Positions 22,201 through 34,538 of a stretch of DNA of 64,000 bases are shown here, piece after piece (positions within the stretch are counted from its first letter, which is position 1; each line of letters begins with the position of its first letter). The stretch is from Durusdinium trenchii (lineage: Eukaryota; Sar; Dinophyceae; Suessiales; Symbiodiniaceae), in NCBI GenBank assembly GCA_963970005.1, contig CAXAMN010008624.1:196336-260335 (forward strand). Reading direction: 5' to 3'. A program made the position numbers and the translations under genes. The notes beneath the pieces are model-generated. The model was given only the letters and a program-made list of their open reading frames with translations. It was not told the origin of the DNA and made no database searches.

Positions 22201-25200
22201 GAGGTCGGTGGGTGTGTTTAGATGGCTGAATGAGTTTGGCGTCGTGTGTGTGTGTGTGTGGGGCTTATTACTTAAGGTGAGGTTGCAAGGTGTCATGTCA
22301 TTGTATTTGTTCAAACCAGGGAGGGTACAGGGTGTTCGACAGTTTGACAGCAAGAGTGACTACTCTTTCTAGGCCTCGAACAGATTTTCGGTCTGTCTTC
22401 ATGGCGAAGATTCAGATGTGTGAACGACATAAATTTCAAGGAGCTGCCAAAGACAATAGCTGTCTCTCACATTGACTTGGCTGTCAAGAAAAACTTACCA
22501 CAACGAACTTGTGATGTTAAACACTACTTGCAAACATAGTTTTCCTGGACATTCTTACTTCGATGCCTCAGGTCTTCGCACTTTTTGCTGATGATGAGGA
22601 CCGGCCACAGAACATGCAGGTGAGGCAACGAAGACGGTTGCCAGTGACTGCTAGGTCATCTGAGTCGAAAGTGTGTTCAGAACATCTTCCAAAACACTCC
22701 ACTGAGTTGTTTGAATTCTTTGCCAAAACACTGAAATTTGTGTGTCCAAAGTTGTTTCCGAAATGCCTTGCTCCGCCGTTTCAAGGTCGATTTGCCAGAG
22801 CTGGGTCTTCGAATCTTGGAGCCTTTCTTGCAGTCTGAGGCGGGACGATCACATGCATTTGGCAAAATGTTGAATTCACGGATTCAATATTCGGCCGCTG
22901 TTTCGCCACGGTCCTTTCAGCTTGTTGCCCCGGCCAGGAACCGCTGCTTCGCTGCAATGGTTTGGCAGGGCTCAGCTGTTTGCTTGCCGCCAAAGCCAAG
23001 GACATCACCATGACGAAACTCTGTTTGCAAGACCACATTGAAAGGCATCTAACAGCAACACCAGCTGGAGAAGCACACGTAAAAAAAGGATCCGTTGAAA
23101 ACCTACCAGAACTGGACTGCAAGATACTGCAAGACTGTGAGTTAATGAGAAAACAAAAGCCATACCTTTAAAGAGCAACGGATAGTTCCTGGCAACTCGA
23201 TGCATCCACCTGGGACAGGCAGCCAAAGTACTGCAACTCTCTGCAGCGCCGCTGACTGCGATGTTGAAAGCGCTTGGAGAGCCAGGTAGCAGCTGGGAGG
23301 TCAAGTATTCTTTTGGGTCGGATGGAGCATCTTGTCACTTTGGCTAGATAGATTCGATCTTGTTTCTACTAGCTTCTTGTTACTACTAGTAAGGCACTTG
23401 TTACTGTACTAGAAGCGATGCACTTGTTCCTAGTAGCTTATTGTTTCTAATTAATTCGACAAAGTTCAATCTTGTCACTACATTCTTTGGAGTTTGAATG
23501 TGACCAGTGAGAGCATAACTCGACAGATTTGTCTTCCCCCGTGTTTCGCTTTGAGCATCTTTCGGCCAGGCGAAGGCCGTGCCCAGGAGCATGCGGCCGA
23601 GGCGCTGATTCTGGCGGCCTCCGATGTGTCGACACGGCAGCGGTGGATCGAGGGGGAAGGCTCGTTTGAGGGTTTTAGTTGTTGGCTTTTGGAGCAAGAG
23701 AGAAGAAACTGAAGCTGATGTTTGGGATTGTTTGGGTGCGTTTGGGCATCAGAACAGAGATCCACGATGAGCCAGCTATGTGCCTCAGGCGCCCGGCCCC
23801 GTGAGGCATCGAAGTGATTTTGAACGCTCTCAGCGAGGAGAGGGGGAAGGATCGGAGCTTCGTGGATGCCAAGCTGGTGACTGAGATGCAGTTTAGAAGA
23901 GTCAAGTGTGTGCAGAAAATGCTGCCGGCAACCTATATATATAGGTATATTGATGTCAATAGAACGGTCGATGTGCATTCGGAACTGTTCAACACATACA
24001 ATATACGACACGTATGTTGTGATTTCATGTTATTTCCTGCCACCACCCGAACACCAGGTGGCGGTGTTGGCAATCATGGCGGCCCACGAGAAGTCTGTCC
24101 GGGATGAAGTCTTTGACCGGGTGGACTTCATGATGGAGCTGCGTTTCGCCATGGAGATGGCCATGAAACGCCTCTCGCTTTGTGGAAGTTTGGGTGAAAG
24201 TCGGGTGTTCTTGCAATAAAAGTGAACATGGGGTCTTCTCCTTTTTTTGGCAGCAATGATGTTGGGAGAGGAAGCAACACAGTTGTACAGGTGTACTTCT
24301 TTTCTTTCGAAGGAAAGACAAGAGAGAACAGATTTGAAGGAACATTGGCAGCTCCAACCGAGCATTCCTCTCGAGGCACCATGGCCGCCAACGGCCCAGA
24401 GGAGAAGCGCCAGGCAGCTGGTCGGGGGGTTCGATCAACGTTACCAGACATTCTTCAAATCTATCATGGCGTATTTGATAGTAGTTTCCCGCCCTTTTTT
24501 TGTCATATATGATTTCAACCTAGAGACAGTAGGAGGTCACAATTTTTTGCCAGACGTCCTTTCATGACACCAGAGAAGATGCACGTTCAGGCAAGACGTT
24601 TGTGCTGTGCACTCCTGGAGAGCTTTGCCATGCTTTCGATCCATGGAGAATTCAAGGAGAGCCGAACACAGTACAACGTTCGTTCTTTTTGGACTTTCGA
24701 TGTCTGGTTTTTCACAATCACAATCCCACATGATGAGCCCGCTATGACAACTCACGAGACTGCTGCGGAACCGCACAGCAAGCGCCAGCATCAAAGCAAG
24801 CGGCTCTGAGCCTCCTAGCACTTGAACCACCTGCTAAGCACTATGAAACATATGACAGAACTTAGACTTCGAAACCGATAGAAGCCATGGTTGGAGGTTG
24901 TTGGTTGGAGGTTGGAAGATCCATTATCATCCTACTCCACCTTCATCGAACCATGCAATTGTGGCAGGCATGGGCAAAACCCAAACCAAACACAGAAATT
25001 GCAGGTAACAACTCCTGCCCAGCCCCCCACACAGTAAACTCAGCGAGTTGCTTTTTTCACTGTCTTTTTTCCACTCTTTTGAAGAATCGGCATCTTTGTG
25101 CACAACCCGTACTCGGAGGAGCTTCTGTCAAAGTCCAAGAAGACCTTGGTGGCGCTCCAAGATTTGGCCAAGGAGGAGGACATGCCTGGCATGCTTATGG

Positions 25201-28200
25201 TTGCTCTTTTCTTCCTTATGTTCCTTTTTATTGTTTCCCATTCTTAGCATCTTTAGGTGATGTTGGCGCTTTAGGGCTGTGGAGGGTTTTCAAAACGCTG
25301 CTTGGAGCACATGTGGGCACGTCAAGTCATCTCAAGGAAGGGGAGAGGTGGTTTTCTCCGTATGATACGGCGCATAGTATCTATGATACCCGGGAAGTGT
25401 TGCGAAAATGAATGAAACAGTCGTAAGCAGTACAAGCTTGCTTTCAATTTGATCCTTCATTGTGTTTTTGTTGAGTAGCCATCATTTTGCTGTAGGACTT
25501 CGAGGACAAAGCCCTGAGCTTCTTCTACGCCATGCTGATTCACAACCTTTGTAGGTGCCAAATATGAAGTTCCGTTTATGATAGCCTTCCAAATATAGTG
25601 AGAAAGCACTTTCTTCTCAGGCGTCAACAACCTAAGCATGCTAAACAAAGGCTGCTAAGCGAGGCTGTTGTTTACATAAGCATCCTGCAAAGCTTCCTAT
25701 TTCCTACTGCATTGCTTCTCAACTTGAGGGGCCCTGCAGTCTGTGAAAGGCTATCTTGCACTGGTGCTGTCCTACTGCCAGGTCACGCGAGGACAAGCAG
25801 AGGATCAAGACGGGCAATGCGATGATTGACGATTTGAGTGCCGATGACTTCAAGGTCCCTTGACGACCGTGTCATCGTGTTGTTTACTGTAATTTGCTTT
25901 TCTAAAAGCAATTTAATTTGAGCATATAGATAGGGTGAACATCCGGAACATAGGTGTTTACATCATGCACACCGATTTACAAAGAAGAACTCCATGGTTT
26001 TCTCCCTTGGTTTTACAACGTACACCGATCGTTCTCAGCGCATAAAGCGAACGAGGCGCTGGAGGAGTTCTACGAACGCATGCCGGCCGAAGCCAGGCAA
26101 TGTGGTGGTGAAGTTGGCTTTGGTGTTTTCAATCGGATGGTGAACAATAAATGAACAAAAACAAAGATGAATAAACGTGGTGCTTGTTAGGCAAGGCTCA
26201 TTTGAAGTGTCATTGGAAAGGATGGCTGGTATACCCGAAACTGGGCGCCGTTTAGAGTTTACAGCTTTCCTACATTTCCAGGGAAGCGAGAGCATTGTTG
26301 AGAAGAACTCTATCTCGACTCTCGAACAAACTTCGTTGGGAGCGTTGACGCCAAAAACAAGAAGGGCTTTTGCTTGGTGAGGCCCCAACGGAACGGCGAA
26401 GTGGATGCAGGGGACAAAGCTTTGGCACAGAAGATGAGGGCCTGGTGCCTTCAACGAAAAGGTCAAAACCTGAGTTTTGTGTTCGCCAATTTGTCAATGG
26501 CAAGAAAATCACTTCAAGCGGGACATCTACATGTGTTTTTGTAAGCAAAATCCAGTGAGTGGAGAGTATGAGCAGCAGGAGCAGGAGGAGTGGGAGCAGC
26601 AGCAGCAGCAGTAGTCGTAGTCTTAGTCTTAGTCTTAGTCTTATTAGGTTGCATTTGATGGGAGCCTTGATTAACCTTGTGATCGGTATTGTCCATAGGT
26701 TTTGTTGATCAAGAACCATGATGACTTCCATGTAAGACATCCATCGCCAAGCACATGTCATTTTCGAGGTCATCATGAAAACAAGAACTTGCTATGAACC
26801 AATGCATCTTTTCACAATTTCTGGATTTTACATGTGCATAATTCAATCTTTTTAGTTTTAGTTTGGATCCATGATGCCATGTGATTACTATGGTCTTGTG
26901 GCAGTCCGCGCAGCGCTTGTACTGCCTAGGGCAGGCCTTTCAGACTGAGTGTGCAGCAGAAGGCTGCCAATCAGTGGCAGAGCGCGTCAACGAGTTTCTG
27001 GCATTTTTGGACCATGAGTTTGACATTTCCAACACAAGTGCTGGCATGAAAGAGGCCACTGGAAAGCCCATGAGCTCTTTACAGGCACAGTTGAAATACC
27101 AGAAAAGAAGACGGCGTGAGGCTGAACATGCACTGGAACAAGACATGAATCCGCGGCAAGGGCTTCGCATCACATCACTGTGGTGGGTTCGCGCAGGGCT
27201 TGCAGATCCTGGTGTGCCAGCTGAATCCTAACTTTCCTGCCAAAGACAGACCTGACGTATCCATGAGCAGGACGAGTGTCACCAGAGCACGTGATTGCTT
27301 TGCTGAGCTGTTGAAGCGCTTCTCCAAAGACAGTGTTATTGAAGCTGCTTCTTCTCTGAAGAAACATGGTCATGGGCCTGAATCCAGATCCAAAGCTGTC
27401 CTCCTGGTCCAGGTACACGACGAAGCGGCCATGCGAGTTAGATCTTTTGTGGGAAGTCAAAGTCAGACTGTTTTGCGGGGGGCAAGGTCTCGGTACTCTA
27501 GTGTTCAGAACCAAGTGGTCATTGTACACGCTGCAGGCAGAGGAATGGATTTTGCAACAGAGCTGGTTGGTTTGGGTCGCAAGAATGCAGCTTCCATTGC
27601 ACAGGCTGTTTTGACTACAACTTTGGAAGTCATAGGAGCTCTTCTGGAGGGGCTTGCTTTGCAGCGTGAGAAACGCGCTAGACTTCGCTTAGTGCACATA
27701 TTGACTGCCGATGGAGCTCCGGTGAATGAAGCGGCGGCAAAGAAGGTGCTTGCCTGTATGGGGCGCTACCGACCAGCAGAGATTTCCTATTCCGTGTTGG
27801 CTTTCAAGTGCAGCGCGCATCAAGCAAATTTGACAGTGCAGACAGCAATTTGTGGGAGGCCAATGGCAAACCCTTAGAGGAACAACCCAGTGGTGGGCAC
27901 TTGTATCCGTTTGTTTCGTTATGTCATTGACCAATACCCTGGCGAGTTTTGTGAAAACTTGAGGAAGCATTTGGAAAGTACTTTGCAGGTGCTGCCACAT
28001 GATTCTGAGTTGGTTGCCGGGAGCAGGACGGATTCACTTTTGCAGCTCTATGGTTCTGCAGTTTTTCCTGACGACTTGGTGCATCTTCTGAATGTTTGCA
28101 TTTCAAAGCTGCAACACAAATGTGTGGCCAATGAGGACATGCAAAGCATTCGATCGACGGCTTCGCAAATAATTTGTCGGAGCCTTCTTTTGGTTGATGA

Positions 28201-31200
28201 AAAGCCTGTGCAAACTAGGTTCTTCACTTTTGCTGAATGTGTATTTGCTCTTTTCCGGATGGATTTCCTGAATCTGCGGCCTGATGTATGGATGACGCTG
28301 CATAGTGTCAGGCCACAAAGAGAAAATAGCAAGCGAATGAGCAGGGTCTCCAGATTCTTCGAATCGCCCAGCATGAAATCGGATATCAGGCAGGCTGCGC
28401 TTTGCTTGCGGCTCACGAGCCACGCAACCCCTGTGTGTTCCCAAGGCGGGAAGGAGGGGCGCTTGCCACTTGTTGTGCGGCTTGCGCAAGGAGAGGTTCA
28501 AAGAAAGGCTTCAGCTGATTTACAGTCTATTGTGCCTTTGCTGCACTGCGACCCTGACATACATTTAACGCAGACATTCCTTGCACTGATGACAACAGCT
28601 GGGCATCTCATCATGAGATTCTCTATATATTTGCAATATCCTGCCAAAATCTGGACTTTGTTGAAGAAATACAATCCGCACTCTTTCCGCTCGGCTGCGC
28701 TTGATTTCCTGCAAGAACTGGCCAATCAACTGGATGCCGGGTATTCTCTGCCTTTGCAACAAGAGGCGTTGAGCAAGGTTTCCAATACTGAGCAGGTTGC
28801 ATTCTTGGCGCAACCACATATTCAGCATGAGGTGGACCAAATTCTGGAGCGTGCTGTGAACAACCTGGATGTTGAAAGAAAACATTGGCAGGATAAGCGG
28901 AGCGAGACCGGGGCTGGCAAGGTGGCTTCTTTGAGCAGATGCTCGAGGAATTCTTTGATTCGAAAGTATCGGGTTATGCGGGCGCATGCCAAACACCGCA
29001 AATCAAAGCACTACAAGCAAGCTCAGAAGGATCGATTTGCCAATGCGCGGAGCATTGCTGTGGAGGGCAACCCTGACTGGTTACCACGGCCACGTGGCGC
29101 CCTACATTGGGAAAAGGGCATTTCAGCAGCCTGCCGGAGTCAGACTACACATGAGGGCAAGTCGGAGGCATTAAACGAATACATGGACCTGCACAGGGAC
29201 GAATTGCGTGAAACTGCTTGTCAACGCCGTGAGGCGGCCAAGAAAGTGCTTCAGTTGGGCAAGCGTTCGTTTTTTCCTTTGAGCGCAGCAGAATGGCTGG
29301 AGTGGATTGGTGACAACGAAGATTTTTACCAGGAAACGCTACGCACAGCCACGGAAACCCGGCGGGACTATTCTCGACGGCCCACGCTTGTCTGAGCTGC
29401 CTCCTTTTGCCGACCACTTTACCCAACTGAAGAAAGTTCACCAGGACTTGGTTCCACCCCTGGCAGAGGCCATTGTGCGATTGTCTGCTCACCCAGTGAC
29501 TTCTGAGACAGACCTGGAGTGCCCAGCTTTGAGCATGAGCCAACAGCACAGGTTCTACAAGTCAGAACTTTACAAGACTTGGATGTGCCAGAAAGTCGCA
29601 GGCCGGATTGAGACAGTCCAGGCCAACCATGACGCTCCAAACGCAACTCGCTCAGCCAGTGTCCGGGAGTTGCTGAAACATGAAGTGACCGAAGAACAGA
29701 AAACTGCTTTGGAATTTGCTCAGACCATGCTCTCCGGGCTGGAGCCAGCAGAAGAAAACAGCTACTTGCTTGAGGGTGGCTCTCCTCGGTTCGTGCTTTT
29801 GGTCAAGTGGTTTGGCTTGAATGATCCGCGCCTGTACTTAGAGGGCTTGATCAAGGCAAAGTTCACTAGCCCCAACGCCGGCCACTTCATGAAGATGGTG
29901 GACATCGCTTCTCGCAATGTGGAAGCCATCCCAAATGTCACAGTGAAAGGTCTCCTTAGAGACTACGCGAAGCTTCAGGAGTGAAGTTTAAAGTTGTGTC
30001 CAAACACCTTTTTTACATGTTGGTGGTAGAATAGCACACCGGAAAAAAGTATGCTTCTGCGCCTAGAGGAATTGTGGCCAGAGCACGCTCGAGACATCTT
30101 GTTGGAGCTCGCGGCCTGTAAGCTGGGCGTGTGGCAGGTGTGCAATGGCGCAGTGCCTCTGGACAAGTGTCCAGACTCCACTCTTAAAGGCGCGTGTCTG
30201 GAAAACATTCCTTTTACCCTTAGCTCTGCTAAGTATTGAACTGAAAGCCTGTTGGATTTTTCCATGAGGTCTCAGAAGGACGGAATCTATGAAGGACGGA
30301 ATCTATTTTTAAGACCTCTAAGATGATTGATCCCATGTTTGGTGGAGCTGGAGAGATAGAATTCATAGAATGTTCTCTTGGTAAGAATAAGAATTCCACT
30401 TCGCATCAGGTTTGTGCAAAGTGGTTCTTGGGTCTATGCGGAAGGTGCCAGAGAGCAAGAAGAGTGAGGCTCCGACTCTTGTTGCTTTGCTTGAGAAAGC
30501 TGAGGCTTTTGCAGATGAGGCCAAGAGAAATGTTGATGCCGAGTCTTCGGCTGGCAAGGGCAAGGCGAACGCAGGTGAACCATCGGAGAGTGAGCCACCT
30601 TTCAAAGTTGGGCAAGCTGTTGTGCTACATGCCAAGAAGGAGAAGGACAAGTTCGACAACAAAAAGTGTGAGGTCAAGAAGGTTCTTTCTCAGAAGGTGA
30701 CCGTCGAGATCAAAGAAGGGCCAGCCATCGGTGAACTCAAGAAAGTTCCATTTGCATCGGTGACTCTTTGTGCAGAATCGCAGACAGCGACAGCTTCAGA
30801 GCCTAAGGTTCCTGAGGAGCGTGCTGCGAACGAGAAGCTTGCGTCGCAGCTTTTTGGCGATGTGCAGGAGGACATGTAAGCGACGTCCGATGCCCGAGCT
30901 TGAAAAGAATTAGTTGCGAGCTTCCTGGAGGGCGGGAGGGTGCCTGTGCGTGGCCTCACCTAGGCCCTTTTCTAACAAATCCAAAATCAACCAACAGGTA
31001 AAGCCACTGATGAGGTCCCTGCTGAGGCTTGAAAGGCCCTTCTGGCGCGGTAATGAGCGTTAATTAGCGGTAATACACATTAAGCTATAGGATAGAAAGG
31101 GCTCCCGCGCCTTGCGTCCTAAGTCTTACTCGTAGTCGTAGTCGTAGTAGTCGTCGTCGTCGTAGTCGTAGTAGTAGTAGGAGTAGGAGTAGGAGTAGGA

Positions 31201-34200
31201 GTAGTAGTAGTAGTAGTAGTCGTAGTCGTAGTGGTAGTGGTAGTGGTAGTGGTAGTGGCAGTAGTGGGAGCAGCAGCAGCAGCAGTAGAAGTAGTGGTAG
31301 TCGTCGTAGTCGTATCGCGTACCTAACAGCCAGAACAAGTGTGGCCACTTGTTTGTTCATAGTCTGGGAGAAGGAGTAGAGTAGTCGTACAACATGTTTG
31401 CTTACCATGCTATATCACTATTGCAGATTGTTCCTAGTAGCGTCCTTGCTCCTAGTAGTACGGCCAGGAGCCCCTGGTAGCGTCCTTGCTCCTAGTAGCG
31501 ATGCCAGGAGCCCCTAGTAGCTTCTTGTTCCTAGTAGCGTCATGCTATATCACTATTGTGGATTGCTAGAGCTTGCAGCTTACCATGAAAGGTGACTCCG
31601 GCCCCGCGCCCGTGGTGTTGAAGCTCTGCCGCGCAGCGTCGAACGGCTCGGTGCAGAGCAAGGCCGGACGTTATTTTACTTTTCAAAAGGTTCAGATATG
31701 TTCTTGTTGATGTTTGCTCTAGTTTTTCTTTAGCATGTTTCCAGCTTGCGGGCTTTGTCGTTCTTCTAGATGTTTTCTTGCTGTCCTACTTCTTTCTTAC
31801 TCATGCTCCATGTTTAAACTGCGGTCTTATCTTGAACAGTTGCATGAGTCTTTGTTGAAAGCTTCGAAACGGACAAATAAAGCCAAACAAAAAGACACAG
31901 GAGTGTGGAAGAGATTGTAAGAGTATATATAATCCGTTTCCCAAATCTTAGTCAAAATCCATTCTAGGTCTTGGCAGCCGAGTCCCTGCGGCTGCTGTGT
32001 CAAGATCAAAGCCACCGGTGCCTTGGGACAGAAGCACGTGGACTTGTTGAGTAAAACTTAAGTATTAAAAAAAATTAACGCAAAAATCACTTTGTTCATC
32101 ACTTTCTCACTTCCGCAAGGAAGTTTGTGGCGGCAAGTGGCGGCTTGCGCACGCTGCTGGAGCTCGCTGAGGAACCCAAAGCCATGGAGCCGGCGAGGCG
32201 GAGAGCTGTGAGACAACCGAACCGAACTGTGGGGTCCTGGGACTGCTAATGGCTTAGCATGGCTTGGTCAAGTCTTTGTTCAGACCCTTGGTAAGTGTAG
32301 ATTCGCGTAGCTGTCCTTTGTTGTATGCCTTTTGCGTCGATAGTTGATTGGTAAAATCTAGTGGAGGCAAGCTTTGGCGCAGATCCTCATCAGCACCAAC
32401 CCCATGCTTCTGCAGTGACTTGACTGCAAAGAGAAACCAAAGTGGGGGTGCTTTTGAACAAAGTGGAAGTGAAGAGTTTCTCTTTGGAGTACCGCGTCCG
32501 GGCTCCGAGAACACACTCCATCAACCCAGGTACCACGAGCAGCTCAATGCAGTGAGGCCCTTGAAGTGGGGGCTTCTATAAATGAGCTGAGCTACTTTGC
32601 TTGACAGTTACTATGCCGGGCTTCAAACAAGATACTGTATGCTTCTTTCTTGATCTGTCTTAGCTGTTTTATGTTGAGTTGCCTTTCCTTGGTCAATGTT
32701 TCACACTAAGCGGCTTAATGAATCGGGCCAAGACCCAGCGCAACGACCAGGCCGCTCCTGCAGATGTTCTCCTCTTCCAATGAGCTCTACCAGTTCGAAG
32801 GCGTGGACCAACAGAGTATCGATGTACCACGACAGACCCTGTGCAGGAAATCATAGCAAGCCCTTTGTTGTAAAGAGTTGAAACCAAAAAAACTACTGTA
32901 AGAATGAGCAAGAATGTCATCCACAGATCCACCAAAAGAAAGGTGCCCAAGAGAACACATGGGGAGAGAAGTTGACAGCATCATCCAGGTGCCATGGCTT
33001 TCACGAATCTCTTGACGAGTTCGGAGGAGCTTCGAACATATGCGCTGTACCCAAGCTGCAACTGGAGTTGCCGCGTAGAGTCTGAGTGCAACGCAAGATC
33101 CCAAGCTAAGTGTAAGATATGGGTCATTGAGACGGACTACTTTGGACTGAGGCAGAGTGGGGCGTGGAACCTATGCAAAGATTTGCTGTTCTCCGACAAC
33201 GAGCAGGCTGGGACCTCTGAGCAGAAGTTCCTATCGCTGAGAATGGACTTGCTGAGGTGCAATGCGCTGGCTTGGAAGTGTTGTGCAATCTTACCTTATC
33301 ACCAGAGGCATGGGTCACAGTCATGCGGCATTTTGAAGTGGCATGTTGCTGTGAGAGAATAGGCTTGGCAGACCCTGCACCTAAGAACATCAGTGTAAGA
33401 AGTGAAAGAAAGATACAATATCTACTATACTGATCTATACTGTTGTTGTATAACACACAGATGGAACATCACGAACTATGGGTGTATCGCTTCGAAGAAA
33501 AGACGTCAACGGTTTCGTCCCAGCTGGCGTGCCCGGAGGTCTTGGAGCGTTTCGCTGATGGGAAGGCAGAGGTGGAGCTGCAGCTCCTGGGTGCCTTCTG
33601 CCAGAGCGAGGACATTTGGGAAAACCGACCACCCAAGCACGGGAAGCCTTTACAAATAGAGCAAAGAAAGAAGACCTGAAAGGATCAGAGTTTCTGCGAT
33701 AGGAAAGGGAACAATAGTGAGACTATTCCTTTGCCAGAACCCTTTTGCTAAGCATGCTTTGATTGAACACGTGAAGCACCTGTTTGTGGGTCCAACGGTC
33801 TTTAGACGAAGGACCTTCGGAGCAGCGTGGCCGCTTCGGGGGCCTTGGCGATGCTGGCTGACTGCCCGGAGGTGGGGAAGAGGAGGTTGGCTTTATTGGA
33901 ACAACGTTTCGTTCTCGGCTCGTTTTGATAAGGAGTGGTTTTCTGCGGTTTTAGTGTATCTTCACCAGATGTGTCTTCCAGTCAAATTTAAGGATGAGGT
34001 AAGCAGGGAATGAATGAGCTTCCGAGCTTCCGTACTTGATTTCAATGAGCAGATCTGTAATAACGGCTTAAGCACAAGTGATCACCGCCAAGCTCTACCA
34101 ACGAGGTGGCTGAGCAGATTGCATCGTGCCCGCATTGCATCAAGGGCCTCCTACATCTCTTGGAACAGAAGGTGACGCACTGGGTGGGGCTACAAAAGTC

Positions 34201-34538
34201 TATTTCTGCGTTTCGAGCTCATTCTGAGACAAAACCTTTGAACACAGTGCAAGCTACACACAGCTACACTACAATACCTTGTTACTGAAGCAGCTCATGC
34301 GTAGAGTTGCTGTTCCCATCAAACAGCCGCAACCAAAACGAAGCCCTTAGATCCCGTTCCTTGGTGTTTGCAGGAGCCTCCTTTGCAACATCGGGCCATG
34401 GTCCTTGCCACTTCTTTGGTGGAGACGGAGGCTGAAGCAAAGGATGTGATCCTCAAGAAGGTGAAGGAGCAGACAGGGGCTTTGTCTTATTTGCTCCAAA
34501 GTGTCTCCAAGAGTTTGCCGAAAGCCACTAGAGCTTGA
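19272..34538 (+). CDS. UNC-45-like myosin chaperone, many short exons
   Basis: UNC-45/CRO1/She4 proteins are armadillo-repeat chaperones that fold myosin motor domains in the cytosol. The first candidate exon (19272-19391) has ATG, a DADDPSGPSVDVATQ leader and a phase-0 GC donor. Further exons: 19556-~19609, 19754-~19857, ~20969-21033, 22109-22203, 22786-22832, 23570-~23653, ~23812-23880, 24058-~24190, 25085-25199, 25496-25550, 25792-25854 and 26039-26096. They read helical (LLKCLEAALHSSHQELVQAL; AAEALILAASDVSTRQRW; LVALQDLAKEEDMPGML; KALSFFYAMLIHNL) in the order of the UNC-45 central and ARM regions. The 3' exons (31968-34538) chain perfectly. A decayed element occupies 26881-30880 in an intron. 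Exons between 19.8 and 26.5 kb are not all found, the N-terminal TPR domain is not clearly visible, and the start is tentative. Confidence 0.6.
26568..26645. repeat. Trinucleotide/hexanucleotide array left of the transposase-like element
   Basis: GTGGGAGCAGCAGCAGCAGC begins at 26590 and passes into AGTAGTCGTAGTC and four copies of TTAGTC. A very similar array, with the same 20-mer starting at 31264, lies right of the element at 26881-30880. Confidence 0.7.
26881..29987 (+). pseudogene. Decayed intronless transposase-like gene (hAT-like pattern)
   Basis: About 3.1 kb of coding-like sequence without introns, in contrast to the host gene around it. Frame 1 runs 26881-27231; the reading continues in another frame from about 27190, is cut by TAG at 27875-27877, goes on to 29397, and shifts again at about 29340-29395 to end at 29984-29986. 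Visible motifs: VHILTADGAPVNEAAAKKVL and FKCSAHQANLTVQTA, which recall the catalytic-fold D and C-x2-H blocks of hAT-type transposases; then a long helical part, a very basic segment (RAHAKHRKSKHYKQAQKD) and a conserved-looking end (RFVLLVKWFGLNDPRLYLEG). I know relatives only as multicopy dinoflagellate genes, so the hAT link is tentative. At least two frameshifts and one stop make it non-functional as read. Confidence 0.5.
30410..30879 (+). CDS. Exon with KOW/Tudor-like small domain, element-associated
   Basis: Opens after AG at 30408-30409, reads 156 codons and stops at 30877-30879. A charged N-terminal half (Lys/Glu-rich, EKAEAFADEAKRNVDAESS) is followed by PPFKVGQAVVLHAKKEKDKF, NKKCEVKKVLSQKVTVEIKE and LKKVPFASVTL. 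That is the length and strand pattern of a KOW/Tudor-like beta-barrel. The end is ANEKLASQLFGDVQEDM. It lies 0.4 kb after the transposase-like reading and inside the same UNC-45 intron, so it may be the second gene of that mobile unit. No start codon was found in the exon. Confidence 0.4.
31119..31318. repeat. TAG/GTAGTC trinucleotide microsatellite
   Basis: Nearly pure runs of TAG, GAG, TCG and TGG triplets with longer hexamer order (GTAGTC, GTAGGA, GTAGTG). It gives a Leu/Arg- or Tyr-rich open frame on the minus strand that is not a gene. Confidence 0.85.
31432..31550. repeat. CTAGTAGC short-unit repeat array (copy 3 of 6)
   Basis: Units of about 20-25 nt centred on CTAGTAGCG or CTAGTAGCTTCTTG, for example TTGCTCCTAGTAGCGATGCC. 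Other copies: 14055-14130, 23366-23450, 42305-42395, and inverted at 47998-48090 and 61277-61375. Confidence 0.75.
31968..34538 (+). CDS. UNC-45-like gene, eleven resolved C-terminal exons
   Basis: Exons 31968-32017, 32120-32209, 32367-32414, 32751-32800, 32989-33028, 33152-33206, 33257-33307, 33539-33610, 33812-33871, 34106-34171 and 34374-34538 join to 747 nt (248 residues plus TGA). Donors: GT, GA, GT, GC, GC, GC, GC, GA, GT, GT. The product runs like the UNC-45 C-terminal ARM domain: FVAASGGLRTLLELAEE (family: VAQGGGKALIPLALEG), YQFEGAMAFTNLLTSSEE (family: QFEALMALTNL), GAWNLCKDLLFSDNEQ, GLEVLCNLTLSPEVLERFADG (family: ECMCNMVLHKEVQERFLADG) and SVAASGALAMLADCPE (family: NAAAGALAMLT). The order is collinear throughout, which makes the family call firm. 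The tail ends SLPKATRA. Confidence 0.8.

Noticed and set aside
24025..24451. Three overlapping minus ORFs around 24.0-24.4 kb
   Set aside because: They oppose the + exon 24058-24190, which fits the UNC-45-like series; no splice sites or motifs support the minus readings.
33443..33540. Upstream extension of the UNC-45 exon (reading MEHHELWVYRFEEK...SSQLACPE)
   Set aside because: The AG at 33537-33538 gives a phase-0 join to the previous exon and the family-like LSPEVLERFADG; the extension has no counterpart in the family.
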